Shown here piece by piece: positions 51,714 to 61,195 of a stretch of 61,195 bases of DNA. The notes beneath the pieces are model-generated. The model had not been told where the DNA came from, did no database searches, and worked only from the letters and a program-made list of their open reading frames with translations. Positions within the stretch are counted from its first letter, which is position 1. Each line of letters opens with the position of its first letter. The DNA is taken from the NCBI RefSeq assembly GCF_015244565.1, contig NZ_JABCQG010000017.1, forward strand, positions 1-61,195. Direction: 5' to 3'. The stretch is from Gluconobacter vitians. GTDB taxonomy: Bacteria > Pseudomonadota > Alphaproteobacteria > Acetobacterales > Acetobacteraceae. A program made the translations under genes and the position numbers.

Positions 51714-52592
51714 TCAGACGGTCTTGGCCGCGCCTTTGAGCAGGGCCTGCTGGGCGTCCTTGAGCGCATCAGACATTTTCTGTTCCGGCTCCTTGAGATG
51801 CAGGCTTTCAAGCGTGTCCAGCAGGGCTTCGGCCACGAGCACGCGGGCGAGCCATTTATGGTCCGCCGGAATGACGATCCAGGGGGCGTCCGGCGTTGCG
51901 GTCGCACGAATGGCCTCTTCATAGGCTGCGGTGTAATGCGGCCAGAATTCGCGTTCCTTCAGATCCGACGGGCTGAATTTCCAGCGTTTTTCCGGATGGT
52001 CCAGCCGTTTGAGGAGACGTTGCCGCTGTTCCTCGGGTGAAATATGCAGGAACAGCTTGAGGACGATGATGTTCTGCCGCCGCAGATAGCTCTCGAAATG
52101 CCGCAGATCGCCGAGACGATGATCCCAGAAATCCGGCAGATCGGGATTGAGACCACGGGCGCGCACCATGTCCGGATGCACGCGCTCCACGAGGACATCT
52201 TCGTAATGACTGCGGTTGAAAATGCCGATCTCACCGCGCGATGGCACGGCAAGATGGATGCGCCACAGATCATCATGCCGTGTTGAAATCCCGACAGGCG
52301 CCTTAAAGGACGTGACATGCACGCCCTGCGGATTCAGGCCGGAAAAAGCGTGGCGGATTGCGCCGTCCTTGCCAGCGGTGTCCATGCCCTGAAGCACGAC
52401 CAGAATGCCGTGGGTGGCATAGGCCGCCAGTCGCTGCTGCAGGACGGACATCCGGTCCACGCAGTCGCGGATGCGGGTGCGGGACGTGTCCTTCTGGCGG
52501 CCGAGCTTGTCGTTCGTGGCGATGGAGGACAGACGGAAGTTTTTCCCGTCCGTGATGCGAAGTTGGGAAGGAAGCCCGGTTTCAGCCGACAT
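51714..52592 (-). CDS. ppk2: PPK2-family polyphosphate kinase
   Basis: A 292-residue P-loop phosphotransferase using polyphosphate to phosphorylate nucleotides. Walker A is GMDTAGKDG at 69-77; Walker B region is IFNRSHYEDVLVERVH; the lid is arginine-rich (RWKFSPSDLKEREFW), and AAYEEAIRAT follows. The short single-domain form with extra N-terminus fits the class that works on AMP/ADP. Its start overlaps the SDR gene by 11 bases. Confidence 0.92.
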   Translation of the reverse strand: MSAETGLPSQLRITDGKNFRLSSIATNDKLGRQKDTSRTRIRDCVDRMSVLQQRLAAYATHGILVVLQGMDTAGKDGAIRHAFSGLNPQGVHVTSFKAPVGISTRHDDLWRIHLAVPSRGEIGIFNRSHYEDVLVERVHPDMVRARGLNPDLPDFWDHRLGDLRHFESYLRRQNIIVLKLFLHISPEEQRQRLLKRLDHPEKRWKFSPSDLKEREFWPHYTAAYEEAIRATATPDAPWIVIPADHKWLARVLVAEALLDTLESLHLKEPEQKMSDALKDAQQALLKGAAKTV

Positions 52593-53337
52593 GACGGTTC
52601 ACCGCAAGTCCACCCGAGGCCTGACAGACCGGCATCATTTCCAGATAATTGACGTTCACATGCCAGGGCAGGCCAATGAGCCAGGAGACGGTCCCCGCAA
52701 TATCCTCGGGCGTCAGCGGCGTCGTGTCCTTATAGACGGCAGCCGCCTTGGCATCGTCACCCAGACGCACGTTGCTGAACTCGCTGCCACCACACAGGCC
52801 GGGCTCAATATTCGTCACACGGATGCGGGTGCCGAGCAGGTCCGTGCGCAGGTTCTGGGTGAACTGGTGCACGAAGGCCTTGGTCGCGCCATAGACGTTG
52901 CCGCCCGTATAGGGATAGGTCCCGGCCGTGCTGCCCAATGCGATGATGTAGCCCGTATTGCGCTGGACCATGCCCGGCAGAAGAGCGCGCGTCAGTTCCA
53001 CAACGCCCGAAACATTGGTTGCGATCATCGATTCCCAGTTATCGGGCTCGGCGTCCTGTGCAGGTTCCATGCCGAGTGCCAGACCGGCATTGTTCACCAG
53101 CACGTCGATGTCCTGCCATTCCTCGGGCAGCGCGGCCGGCAGGGCGCGCAGAGCCTCACGGTCCGTCATGTCGAGCGTATAGGGCAGGACGCTCTCGCCC
53201 AGTTCATCCTTGAGGGCTTCCAGACGTTCCTTGCGGCGTCCGGTTGCGATGACGCGGTGACCTTCGCGCACGAGGCGCGTTGCTATGGCGTGACCGAAGC
53301 CTGCGGTAGCGCCGGTGACGAGGACGGTGAGAGGCAT
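52582..53337 (-). CDS. Short-chain dehydrogenase/reductase, YdfG-like
   Basis: ATG 53337 has a TGGAGA ribosome site and gives 251 residues; the open frame to 53484 is not needed. The coenzyme motif TGATAGFG is at 8-15, NNAG at about 82-85, and the catalytic Ser136, Tyr149 and Lys153 are in place. The sequence LVNNAGLALGMEPA and NIEPGLCGGSEFS resembles YdfG, an NADP-linked reductase of 3-hydroxy acids and serine. The exact substrate is not certain. Confidence 0.92.
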   Translation of the reverse strand: MPLTVLVTGATAGFGHAIATRLVREGHRVIATGRRKERLEALKDELGESVLPYTLDMTDREALRALPAALPEEWQDIDVLVNNAGLALGMEPAQDAEPDNWESMIATNVSGVVELTRALLPGMVQRNTGYIIALGSTAGTYPYTGGNVYGATKAFVHQFTQNLRTDLLGTRIRVTNIEPGLCGGSEFSNVRLGDDAKAAAVYKDTTPLTPEDIAGTVSWLIGLPWHVNVNYLEMMPVCQASGGLAVNRHVG

Positions 53338-53459
53338 GACAATCTCCAGACGGACAGTCCGCACCCGGCAGGGGCGGCTCGGGATACCCAGTTCAATGAC
53401 ATTGGATGTCATTAACACTCCTGAAGGCAAACGCTTGCAATACAGGAAGGGATGCACCC

Positions 53460-54086
53460 ATGTTGGCAGGCATGAAGAAAACACTCGACGGACAGAATGA
53501 CAACCTGACAGATCCCGCCTTTCCGGAACGCGGCCTTACGGGAAAACTGCTCGTGGCCGCGCCTGCACTGGCGGAGACGTTCTTTGAACGGACGGTAATC
53601 TATCTCTGCGCCCATTCGGAGCAGGACGGGGCGATGGGGCTGATCGTCAATAAGCGCCTGGCCCAGCCGGGCTTGGATGATCTGTTCGCTCAGCTTGGAA
53701 TCGAGCCCAGCCCTCCCGAGCGGCGGATCGGCGTGTGCATGGGTGGTCCGGTCGAACATTCCCGGGGCTTTGTGCTTCACTCGGCCGATTGGGCCGGTGA
53801 GGGGAGCTTGGACGTCGATGGGCACACCACCCTGACCGCCAGTCTCGATATTCTGCGCGAACTTGCCGCCGGACATGGACCAAAGCAGGCCATGATGGCG
53901 CTCGGACATGCCGCCTGGGCGCCCGGGCAGCTTGAACAGGAAATCCTGCGTGACAGTTCCTGGTTCGTGGCCCCTGCCACTGACGAGATCGTGTTCGGAA
54001 CCGATCACGCCAAAAAATGGCGTCAGGCGTTGGTGGCCATAGATATCGATCCACTTCTTCTCTCAGCGTCCGTCGGGGAAGCCTGA
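53460..54086 (+). CDS. YqgE/AlgH (UPF0301) family protein
   Basis: I prefer ATG 53460, which has AGGAAGGG about nine bases upstream, giving 209 residues; the frame opens at 53406 and also has an ATG at 53472. The UPF0301 pattern is clear: LTGKLLVAAPALAETFFERTVIYLCAHSEQDGAMGLIVNKRL, GGPVEHSRGFVLHS and MMALGHAAWAPGQLEQEI. The biochemical role is unknown, though AlgH was named in alginate control. It is divergent from the SDR gene. Confidence 0.93.
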   Translation: MLAGMKKTLDGQNDNLTDPAFPERGLTGKLLVAAPALAETFFERTVIYLCAHSEQDGAMGLIVNKRLAQPGLDDLFAQLGIEPSPPERRIGVCMGGPVEHSRGFVLHSADWAGEGSLDVDGHTTLTASLDILRELAAGHGPKQAMMALGHAAWAPGQLEQEILRDSSWFVAPATDEIVFGTDHAKKWRQALVAIDIDPLLLSASVGEA

Positions 54087-54147
54087 ACAGGCTTTCCCTC
54101 CAGAGCAGTCTTCAGGCCGATACTCCCATCACATACAGGAAGGCAGC

Positions 54148-54801
54148 ATGAGCGCACCCTATATCCTCTACATCTACGAACACTGCCCGTTCTGCACCAA
54201 AGCGCGGATGATCTTTGGCCTGAAGGACATCCCCTATGAGCGGCAGATCCTGCTCAATGATGATGTCGAAGGCCCGGTCCGCATGGTGGGACGCAAGGTC
54301 GTTCCGATCCTTGAGGAAGACGGACAATTCATGGCCGAGAGCATGGACATCGTCGCCCATATCGACGCGATTGGAAAACCTATCCTGACGGGTAAGGCAC
54401 GTCCCGAAATCACGGACTGGCTGCATAAGGCGGGCAAGCCGCTCTATCACCTGTTCCTGCCCCGCGCTGCTGCGGCCCCGCTGCCGGAGTTCGAGACGAC
54501 CTCTGCGCGTGCCGGGTTCATCCGTCGCAAGGAACCGTCCGTCGGGTCATTCAGCGCATTGCTGGAAGAGAAGACCGACGAACTGACGCAGTTGAACGCG
54601 CTGCTGAAGGAACTGGCTCCACTGATTCAGACGCCTGAAGCCGTGAACGGCGAACTGTCCACGGACGACATCCACCTGTTTGCGCATCTGCACAGCATGT
54701 CGCTGATCGGTGGCGTCGTTTATCCGCCAGAAGTCGAGGTCTATCGCCAGACCATGGCAGAGCTCTCGCGGGTGGGTCTGTTTGACGGCATTGCTGTCTG
54801 A
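54148..54801 (+). CDS. grxB: Glutaredoxin 2
   Basis: A 217-residue protein with a thioredoxin-fold N-domain, active site CPFC (Cys13 and Cys16), KVVPILEEDG cis-Pro turn and ESMDIVAHID, plus the GST-like helical C-domain of E. coli Grx2. It reduces mixed disulfides with glutathione in the cytosol. A good ribosome site (AGGAAGG) precedes it, 61 bases after the YqgE stop. Confidence 0.94.
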   Translation: MSAPYILYIYEHCPFCTKARMIFGLKDIPYERQILLNDDVEGPVRMVGRKVVPILEEDGQFMAESMDIVAHIDAIGKPILTGKARPEITDWLHKAGKPLYHLFLPRAAAAPLPEFETTSARAGFIRRKEPSVGSFSALLEEKTDELTQLNALLKELAPLIQTPEAVNGELSTDDIHLFAHLHSMSLIGGVVYPPEVEVYRQTMAELSRVGLFDGIAV

Positions 54802-54822
54802 TCACTAACCTAATCTGCAAAG

Positions 54823-54857
54823 AAAAGGGGCCGGATCACAGGATCCGGCCCCTTTTT
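54823..54857. terminator. Bidirectional intrinsic terminator
   Basis: AAAAGGGGCCGGATC pairs with GATCCGGCCCCTTTT across a short loop, between two convergent genes, with T-runs in both directions. Confidence 0.93.
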
Positions 54858-54877
54858 CACGTCCGTAGGGCGGGGGA

Positions 54878-57085
54878 TCATTTCCCCGGCTGAAGGACCG
54901 TGCTCAGGAACTGCGCGCGCCGCTCGGCGACCCGGGCACGGATGATCGGATCGGGCAGCATGTGCGTGCCGGGAAGCAGCAGAAGGTCGTAGGGCTTTCC
55001 GGCGTGCAGAAGGGCCTGCGTCAGCTTCATGGTGTTCTCGAAATAGACGTTGTCATCCGTAATGCCATGCATGAGCAGCAGAGGCTGTTTCAGCGTGTCG
55101 GCATAGGTCAGGACATTGCTCTTGCGATAGCCTTCCGGATCTTCCTGCGGCGTGCCGAGATAACGCTCGGTATAGGCCGTATCGTAATCCGCGAAATCGA
55201 CGGGGGGCGCACCTGCGACACCAACCTTGAATACATCCGGACGACGGATGGTCGCCATGGCGGTGAAATAGCCGCCGAAGGACCAGCCGTGTACGCCGAC
55301 GCGGGAGAGATCCATTTCATGGTGGCGCTTGCCGAGGGCCTGAAGTCCGTCGATCTGGTCCTGCAGCGGCAGGTCGATCAGGTTGCCCTTGATAGCACGC
55401 TCAAAATCATGATCGCGCCCCGGTGTCCCGCGTCCGTCGAGGGTGACGACGATATAGCCCTGATTGGCCAGGCACTGGTCATCAAGATAGGAGGTCGGCG
55501 TGTCATGGACCATCTTGGAGCCCGGACCAGCATAGACCGACAGCACAACCGGATAGCGCTTTGAGGCGCTGAAGTTTTCGGGGCGGATGATGGCCGCATC
55601 GAACTCACGCGGACCGGCCGTCGTGAACTCGACATGAACCGGAAGTTTCGGCGGCTGTGCTACGCTGGGCAGTGTCGCGATGACATGGCCGCTCTCATTC
55701 CGGACCAGCGTCTGGCGCGTGCCATTCGCGCTGGCGAATGTGTCCACCATGGCCGTATGCGTGCCATTCGTGACATGCACATTATGAATGCCGCGCTCCG
55801 TCACGAATGGCGTTACGGCACCGGTTGCAAGGTCGATATGCACGACCTCGTTGTCCAGCCGGTTGGTTCGGACCGTTACGGTGACCGTGTTGTGTTCGGC
55901 ATCGTAATTGTCAAAAGCGACATAGGACAGGCCAGGGGGCGTCAGGACGCGCTGGAGTTTTCCATCAGGCGCGTGCAGTTCAAGCTGCCAGTCCTTGCCC
56001 CGGTCCGCGGCCCACAGGAAGCCTGCATTATTGGCGAGAAAGACAGGCAGGTTGTGGCCACCGGAAGCGGCGCGCGGGTCCAGCTCGATCCAGGCCGGGT
56101 CGGACTGGGCGAGCAGGAGATGGGTGGCGCCAGTCGCAGGGTCGATCGTGAGAAGCTGTTCCTGCGTCTGGGCGCGGTTGAGCAGTACGACTGCGAGAGG
56201 ACCGTTCTTCCGCCAGACCACGCGACCAAGATACGGCCATGCCTCGTGATCCCAGGAAATCCAGCGGACCGGGCCGCCTTTCGCGTCCACAAGCCCGAAA
56301 CGTGTTTTCGCGTTGTTCGTCCCGGCGCGAGGATAGCGGAACGAGACGGGTTCGGCCTGCGGGGTTTCGGGATTGGTGATGTAATGCTTTTCGACGTCGC
56401 TGTTATCGGCTTCCTCGAACAGGATGGTCTTGCTGTCCGGCGACCACCAGGCGCCATCCGCGCGCTCCAGTTCTTCAGCCGCGGCAAATTCGGCGAGGCC
56501 GTGCGTCAGGGTGTCGCTGCCGCCGGTCGTCAGGCGTGTCTCGCGGTCACTGACGAGATCGACGCTGTACAGGTCATTGTCCCGCACCGCGGCAAGGGTC
56601 AGCCCGTCCGGGGAGAGGCGGGGGGCGATCCATTGGCCTTCGACCGGCGTGACACGGCCATCATCGGTGGCGATGCGTTCAAGCTGTCCGCCCTGTGAGG
56701 CCAGAAGCGTGCCGCCATCTTCACTCATCTGATAGTCGGTAATGCCGGACATGCTCTGGCGTGCCCGTTCGCGCCGGGCCTTTTCCTCGACCGACAGATG
56801 TTCCGGGCCCGAGACCGGGGCGGCCAGTTCATGCAGCGAATGATCGGGAAGGTCGTAACGGTACAGGTGCAGATGCGTGTCGAACGGTCCCGAGCGCAGG
56901 AACAGGGCGGAATGACCATCCGGCGTGATTTCGGCGTGGTTTGGCAGTCCAAGCGTGCCGTTCCGGGTCTTGGCCAGATCGACCATGCAGGTAGCGGGTT
57001 GAGCCGCATTGCCGATCCCGGTGGACAGCAGCGGAGAAAGGACGGCGCAGGCCAGAAGGGCGCGACGCAGGACATGTGACGACAT
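54878..57085 (-). CDS. Exported dipeptidyl peptidase IV (family S9B)
   Basis: A 735-residue prolyl-type peptidase with signal peptide (MSSHVLRRALLACAVLSPLLSTGIGNA), a beta-propeller N-half and an alpha/beta-hydrolase C-half. Catalytic residues are Ser602 in GWSFGG, Asp677/678 in HGITDDNV and His708 in LLPGTHML. The Glu-Glu pair that binds the peptide amino end is in FAAAEELERADGAWWSPD, as in DPP4. It removes Xaa-Pro dipeptides in the periplasm, whose products a POT transporter like that at 2.4 kb could import. Confidence 0.93.
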   Translation of the reverse strand: MSSHVLRRALLACAVLSPLLSTGIGNAAQPATCMVDLAKTRNGTLGLPNHAEITPDGHSALFLRSGPFDTHLHLYRYDLPDHSLHELAAPVSGPEHLSVEEKARRERARQSMSGITDYQMSEDGGTLLASQGGQLERIATDDGRVTPVEGQWIAPRLSPDGLTLAAVRDNDLYSVDLVSDRETRLTTGGSDTLTHGLAEFAAAEELERADGAWWSPDSKTILFEEADNSDVEKHYITNPETPQAEPVSFRYPRAGTNNAKTRFGLVDAKGGPVRWISWDHEAWPYLGRVVWRKNGPLAVVLLNRAQTQEQLLTIDPATGATHLLLAQSDPAWIELDPRAASGGHNLPVFLANNAGFLWAADRGKDWQLELHAPDGKLQRVLTPPGLSYVAFDNYDAEHNTVTVTVRTNRLDNEVVHIDLATGAVTPFVTERGIHNVHVTNGTHTAMVDTFASANGTRQTLVRNESGHVIATLPSVAQPPKLPVHVEFTTAGPREFDAAIIRPENFSASKRYPVVLSVYAGPGSKMVHDTPTSYLDDQCLANQGYIVVTLDGRGTPGRDHDFERAIKGNLIDLPLQDQIDGLQALGKRHHEMDLSRVGVHGWSFGGYFTAMATIRRPDVFKVGVAGAPPVDFADYDTAYTERYLGTPQEDPEGYRKSNVLTYADTLKQPLLLMHGITDDNVYFENTMKLTQALLHAGKPYDLLLLPGTHMLPDPIIRARVAERRAQFLSTVLQPGK

Positions 57086-57276
57086 TGCATCTCCGTAAGC
57101 ATGATGGCGGACAGGATTTTGACGTCGATCATGGACCGGCTCGCCGTTTGTGAACAGGGTTTCCGCAAGGGATGACGCAGCCGTCTCACGTTTTCGGGAG
57201 CGGGGGTGTTTTTACTGGGACCGATCCCGGGCTCGGGTGTTCTGTATCACGGTATGTCTCAGCAAGAAGGAGCCTG

Positions 57277-58362
57277 ATGGATATGCAGTATCGTCAGCTT
57301 GGTCGCTCGGGCCTCAAGATTTCAGCACTCAATTTCGGATCGGTCACGTTTGGCGGGCAGGGCAATTTTGCCGCCACCGGCAAGGTGGACGTCGCCGAAG
57401 CAACGCGGATGGTGGATATCTGCGTCGAGCATGGCGTGAACATGTTCGACACGGCCGATGCCTATTCCGGTGGTGAGGCCGAAGAAATCCTGGGGCGTGT
57501 CCTTCAGGGACGCAGCCGCGAACTGCTCGTGACCTCCAAGGTGCGTTTCCCGACGGGGAAGGGACCGAACGAGCAGGGGCTGTCACGCCATCACATCCTC
57601 AATGCCTGTGACGACAGCCTGCGTCGGCTGGGTCGTGATCATATCGACCTTTATTATCTGCATGAATGGGACGGTCTGACGCCGGTCGAGGAGACGCTTG
57701 AAGCGCTCCAGACCCTGCGCGATCAGGGCAAGATCCGCTATGCGGGGATTTCCAATTTTGCGGGCTGGCAGGCCATGAAACTGCTGGGAGCCGCCGAGCG
57801 GGACCGTCTGGTCGCGCCGGTCAGCCAGCAGCTCTATTATTCCCTTGAAGCTCGTGATGCCGAATATGAGCTTCTGCCGCTCGCCGTGGATCAGGGGCTT
57901 GGCGTTCAGGTCTGGAGTCCGCTGGCCTGTGGCCTGCTGACCGGCAAATACCGCCGCGGCAAGACGGCGCCGGAAGACTCCCGCCGGATTTCCGGCTGGC
58001 CGGAGCCGGAAGTCCGGGACCTGAAGAAGCTCTATGATACGGTCGAGGTTCTGGTGCAGATCGCGGAAGAGCATAATGTCTCTGCGGCCCGCGTGGCGCT
58101 GGCCTGGACGCTGCACAAACCGGCGATCACCTCGCTGGTTCTGGGTGCGCGAAAGGAAAGCCAGCTTCTGGACAATCTGGCCGCTGCGTCGCTCCGTCTG
58201 ACGCAGGAACAGGTTCGCCGGCTTGACGATGTGAGTGCGCCTGACCTGATCTATCCGTACTGGCATCAGAACCGGAATGCCTTTGACCGTCTCTCCAAGG
58301 CGGATCTTGTTTTGCAGGGACCGGCAAAACGTCATCGGGAGGCCCTTGAAACGAAAAAATGA
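57277..58362 (+). CDS. Aldo/keto reductase, potassium channel beta-subunit-like
   Basis: ATG 57277 follows AAGAAGGAG and yields 361 residues. The family start MQYRQLGRSGLKISALNFGS is typical. The catalytic tetrad is in MFDTADAYSGGEAEE (Asp, Tyr), VTSKVRF (Lys) and YYLHEWD (His). SPLACGLLTGKYRRG and the C-terminal coenzyme loop LGARKESQLLDNLAA indicate NADPH use. The substrate is an aldehyde or ketone of unknown identity; in this genus related enzymes reduce sugars and their keto products. Confidence 0.92.
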   Translation: MDMQYRQLGRSGLKISALNFGSVTFGGQGNFAATGKVDVAEATRMVDICVEHGVNMFDTADAYSGGEAEEILGRVLQGRSRELLVTSKVRFPTGKGPNEQGLSRHHILNACDDSLRRLGRDHIDLYYLHEWDGLTPVEETLEALQTLRDQGKIRYAGISNFAGWQAMKLLGAAERDRLVAPVSQQLYYSLEARDAEYELLPLAVDQGLGVQVWSPLACGLLTGKYRRGKTAPEDSRRISGWPEPEVRDLKKLYDTVEVLVQIAEEHNVSAARVALAWTLHKPAITSLVLGARKESQLLDNLAAASLRLTQEQVRRLDDVSAPDLIYPYWHQNRNAFDRLSKADLVLQGPAKRHREALETKK

Positions 58363-58372
58363 CTGCCTAAAT
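58345..58372 (+). promoter_or_regulatory. Possible heat-shock type promoter of clpB
   Basis: CTTGAA at 58345-58350, within the last codons of the reductase gene, is followed after 15-16 bases by CCTAAATA. The -35 matches the sigma-32 consensus core; the -10 match is poor and the spacing is longer than usual for sigma-32. Confidence 0.3.
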
Positions 58373-58451
58373 ATTAATCACAGGCCGCTGCCTCCGGGGG
58401 GGCCAAGCATATCAATGCCGCCGTAACGGGGCATGAGAGGAATTTAAGAGA

Positions 58452-61052
58452 ATGGACATTCAGAATTTTACCGAACGCAGCCAGGGCTTCCTTCAGGCCG
58501 CACAGACCATTGCGCTTCGGGACTACAACCAGCAGCTGACGCCGGAGCATCTGCTCAAGGCCCTGCTGGATGATGAACAGGGTGCTGCGTCCGGCCTGAT
58601 CCGCGCCGCAGGCGGCGATCCGAAGGTCGTTCAGACCGCCAATGACGCAGCCCTTGCAAAACTGCCCAAAGTTCAGGGTGCCGGTGCCGGCCAGCCGCAG
58701 ATGACGCCGGATCTGGCGCGTCTGCTCGATGCTGCCGAATCTGCTGCAAAGGTCGCGGGCGACAGTCATGTTGCACAGGACCGCCTGCTTGTGGCGATTG
58801 CTGCCAGCCATACGCCTGCGGGCAAGGCGCTTGTTGACGGTAAGGCCGGTGCTCCGGCTCTGGAACGCGCTGTTGCGGAAATCCGCAAAGGCCGCACCGT
58901 GACAAGTGCTTCGGCGGAAAACACGTTTGATGCCTTGAAGAAATACGCCCGTGACGTGACCGCTGTCGCGCAGGCAGGCAAGCTCGATCCGGTCATCGGT
59001 CGTGACGAGGAAATCCGCCGGACCATTCAGGTTCTGGCACGTCGCAGCAAGAACAATCCGGTCCTGATCGGTGAGCCGGGTGTGGGTAAGACGGCTATTG
59101 TCGAAGGTCTTGCGCAGCGGATCGTCAATGGCGATGTGCCTGAAGCTCTGCGCAACAAGAAGCTGATGTCGCTCGATATGGGCGCGCTGATAGCAGGTGC
59201 GAAATATCGCGGTGAGTTCGAGGAGCGTCTGAAGGCTGTTCTCAAGGAAATTGAGACCGCTGAAGGCGAGATCATCCTCTTCATCGACGAAATGCACACG
59301 CTGGTCGGTGCCGGCCGGTCCGATGGCGCGATGGATGCGTCCAACCTCATCAAGCCGGAACTGGCGCGCGGCACACTGCACTGCGTGGGCGCGACGACGC
59401 TGGACGAATACCGTAAATATATCGAGAAGGACGCGGCTCTGGCCCGTCGTTTCCAGCCGGTCTTCGTGGGTGAGCCGTCCGTTGCCGACACGATCTCGAT
59501 CCTGCGTGGCATCAAGGAAAAGTACGAGCTGCATCATGGTGTCCGCATCACGGACAACGCCATCGTTGCGGCCGCGACGCTTTCCAATCGCTACATCACG
59601 GACCGCTTCCTGCCGGACAAGGCGATTGACCTGATCGACGAGGCCGCCAGCCGACTGCGCATGCAGATCGACAGCAAGCCGGAAGCACTGGACGAACTCG
59701 ATCGTCGTATCATCCAGCTCAAGATCGAGCGTGAAGCCATCCGCAAGGAAGACGACACAGCCTCGAAAGACCGTCTGGTCGCGCTTGAGGCCGAACTGGC
59801 CGATCTTGAAGAGCAGTCCGATGCGATGGGTGCTGAATGGCATGCCGAAAAGGATCGGGTGAACGCGATCCAGAAGTTGAAGGAACAGCTCGATACGGCG
59901 CGTTCCGATATCGACGTGGCACAGCGTCAGGGTGACCTCGGCAAGGCGTCAGAGCTGAGATATGGCCTGATCCCGAACCTTGAGGCCCAGATCGCCAAGG
60001 CTCAGGAAGAAGAGGATGCCTCTTCAAAGAGCGGTCTGTTCGCCGATACCGTGACGGATCAGGGTGTGGCTTCTGTCGTCTCCCGCTGGACCGGTGTTCC
60101 GGTGGACCGGATGCTCGAAGGTGAGCGTGCCAAGCTGATCCGAATGGAAGACACGCTGCGTGAACGTGTGGTCGGGCAGGAGCAGGCCCTGGTTGCCGTG
60201 TCGAACGCTGTCCGCCGGGCACGTGCCGGTCTTCAGGATCCAAATCGTCCGATCGGCTCGTTCCTGTTCCTCGGTCCGACGGGCGTTGGCAAGACCGAGT
60301 TGACAAAGGCTCTGGCGCAGTTCCTGTTCGATGACGAAAAGGCCCTGCTGCGGATCGACATGAGCGAGTTCATGGAGAAGCACGCGGTCTCCCGTCTGAT
60401 CGGCGCGCCTCCGGGCTATGTCGGTTACGATGAAGGCGGTGTGCTGACCGAGGCTGTCCGTCGTCGTCCCTATCAGGTGATCCTGTTCGATGAAGTGGAG
60501 AAGGCCCATGAGGACATCTTCAACATCCTGCTTCAGGTTCTCGATGACGGGCGTCTGACGGACGGGCAGGGGCGTGTGGTGGATTTCCGCAACACGATCA
60601 TCGTCCTGACCAGTAACCTTGGTTCTGAGGTTCTGGCCAACTTGCCGGATGGTGAATCGGTAGATGAAGTCCGTCCGCAGGTCATGCAGGTGGTCCGCAA
60701 CCACTTCCGGCCGGAGTTCCTGAACCGTCTGGACGAGATCATTCTGTTCTCTCGTCTGCAGCGCAAGGATATGGACCGGATCGTTAAGATCCAGATCAGC
60801 CGTCTGCAGAAGCTGCTGGAAGATCGCAAGATCGATCTGGAACTGGACGACAAGGGAACCGAGTGGCTGGCCGCGGCAGGGTACGATCCTGTCTATGGTG
60901 CCCGTCCGCTCAAGAGGGTCATCCAGCGCAGCCTGCAGAACCCGCTTGCCAGCCTGCTGCTTGAAGGCAGCATCCATGATGGGGAAACGGTCAAGGTTTC
61001 GGCCAATGACAAAGACCTCACGATCGACGGGAAAGCTGTCTCGGCAGACTGA
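58452..61052 (+). CDS. clpB: ATP-dependent disaggregase ClpB
   Basis: An 866-residue Hsp100. The N-terminal Clp repeats (1-150) are followed by the first AAA domain with Walker A GEPGVGKT at about 207, the coiled-coil M domain (about 410-525) with charged heptads, and the second AAA domain with GPTGVGKTE at about 608 and the GYVGYDEGG pore loop. With DnaK and J proteins it frees proteins from aggregates. AGAGGAA is the ribosome site. A terminator follows directly. Confidence 0.97.
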   Translation: MDIQNFTERSQGFLQAAQTIALRDYNQQLTPEHLLKALLDDEQGAASGLIRAAGGDPKVVQTANDAALAKLPKVQGAGAGQPQMTPDLARLLDAAESAAKVAGDSHVAQDRLLVAIAASHTPAGKALVDGKAGAPALERAVAEIRKGRTVTSASAENTFDALKKYARDVTAVAQAGKLDPVIGRDEEIRRTIQVLARRSKNNPVLIGEPGVGKTAIVEGLAQRIVNGDVPEALRNKKLMSLDMGALIAGAKYRGEFEERLKAVLKEIETAEGEIILFIDEMHTLVGAGRSDGAMDASNLIKPELARGTLHCVGATTLDEYRKYIEKDAALARRFQPVFVGEPSVADTISILRGIKEKYELHHGVRITDNAIVAAATLSNRYITDRFLPDKAIDLIDEAASRLRMQIDSKPEALDELDRRIIQLKIEREAIRKEDDTASKDRLVALEAELADLEEQSDAMGAEWHAEKDRVNAIQKLKEQLDTARSDIDVAQRQGDLGKASELRYGLIPNLEAQIAKAQEEEDASSKSGLFADTVTDQGVASVVSRWTGVPVDRMLEGERAKLIRMEDTLRERVVGQEQALVAVSNAVRRARAGLQDPNRPIGSFLFLGPTGVGKTELTKALAQFLFDDEKALLRIDMSEFMEKHAVSRLIGAPPGYVGYDEGGVLTEAVRRRPYQVILFDEVEKAHEDIFNILLQVLDDGRLTDGQGRVVDFRNTIIVLTSNLGSEVLANLPDGESVDEVRPQVMQVVRNHFRPEFLNRLDEIILFSRLQRKDMDRIVKIQISRLQKLLEDRKIDLELDDKGTEWLAAAGYDPVYGARPLKRVIQRSLQNPLASLLLEGSIHDGETVKVSANDKDLTIDGKAVSAD

Positions 61053-61079
61053 CCCTCGTCAAAACCGGTTTCGGTTAGG

Positions 61080-61107
61080 AAAAAGCGCCTTTTTGGTGCT
61101 TTTTTCG
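61080..61107 (+). terminator. Intrinsic terminator of clpB
   Basis: AAAAAGCGCC pairs with GGTGCTTTTT (one G-U) over a short T loop, followed by TCGTC and another T-run. Confidence 0.82.
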
Positions 61108-61195
61108 TCTTTTTATTATTCCCGGATCGGAATGGGTCACGGGGATAAGTGGAATTTGTTAAGGATTTCGGGGCTTTCGGAATGTGGACAAGTGT

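Noticed and set aside
58374-59843. 489-codon minus-strand open frame opposite clpB
   Set aside because: No recognisable motif and fully antisense to ClpB; same shadow effect. The frames at 38703-40052 and 48717-50090 were rejected for the same reason.
1-61195. CRISPR arrays, insertion sequences, prophage or integrase genes
   Set aside because: No regularly spaced repeats, transposase or recombinase motifs were found on either strand; the two tRNA genes show no adjacent integrase or obvious att duplications.

Overview
The window looks like a chromosomal segment of an acetic acid bacterium, most likely Gluconobacter or a close relative (Alphaproteobacteria, Acetobacteraceae). The DNA is GC-rich and densely coded, so most antisense reading frames are open by chance. 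The diagnostic content is two OprB-type sugar porins, a membrane-bound PQQ sugar/polyol dehydrogenase, an NAD(P)-dependent mannitol-type dehydrogenase, ThyX, HisZ, and a two-piece (permuted) tmRNA of the alphaproteobacterial kind. There is no transposase, phage, integrase or CRISPR array. The region reads as core genome with small accessory insertions.

Layout. 1-3.9 kb: exported hydrolase, a small acidic protein, a CbpA-like J protein, a 49-residue membrane protein and a POT peptide transporter. 4-10.7 kb: an OprB porin, a TonB-dependent receptor with a Fur-like box, a second OprB porin and a stand-alone tandem-POTRA protein. 10.7-15.5 kb: DUF1643 protein, periplasmic peroxiredoxin, SLT/SPOR lipoprotein, and a Wzm/Wzt-type polysaccharide exporter pair. 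15.5-18.2 kb: VOC protein, SspB, tmRNA and ThyX. 18.2-23 kb: tRNA-Thr, small lipoprotein, Mrp/ApbC, a DegP-type protease and an FUSC-type membrane protein. 23-30.3 kb: mannitol-type dehydrogenase, DUF3309, DjlA-like protein, RHH protein, QueG, then a secreted adenosine deaminase coupled to a NUP-family protein. 30.3-38.4 kb: an MgtC gene with an in-frame stop, Tgt, QueA, PQQ dehydrogenase, Ser-rich protein, MazG and ArgC. 38.5-45.8 kb: tRNA-Leu, SerC, HisZ, PurA, a pseudokinase with a membrane partner, and FtsY. 45.8-54.8 kb: MtaB, DapF, methyltransferase, DEAD-box helicase, GT61, PPK2, SDR, YqgE and Grx2. 54.8-61.2 kb: dipeptidyl peptidase IV, aldo/keto reductase and ClpB.

Themes. tRNA modification is over-represented: QueG, Tgt and QueA for queuosine, and MtaB for ms2t6A. 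Protein quality control is prominent: tmRNA directly upstream of its ClpXP adaptor SspB, plus ClpB, DegP and two J proteins. Sugar uptake and oxidation at the envelope is the third theme (OprB porins, PQQ dehydrogenase, mannitol-type dehydrogenase).

Most notable observations. (1) The tRNA-guanine transglycosylase keeps its catalytic aspartates but has lost all three zinc-binding cysteines. (2) A highly degenerate pseudokinase sits downstream of purA with a small membrane-protein partner. (3) A secreted protein consists only of two POTRA repeats, without a barrel. (4) mgtC carries a single in-frame amber codon. (5) ssrA and sspB are adjacent. Several genes of about 50 codons (2213-2362, 18819-18974, 24665-24817) are easily missed and are listed. 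Function calls rest on motifs recognised by eye; no database search was run.
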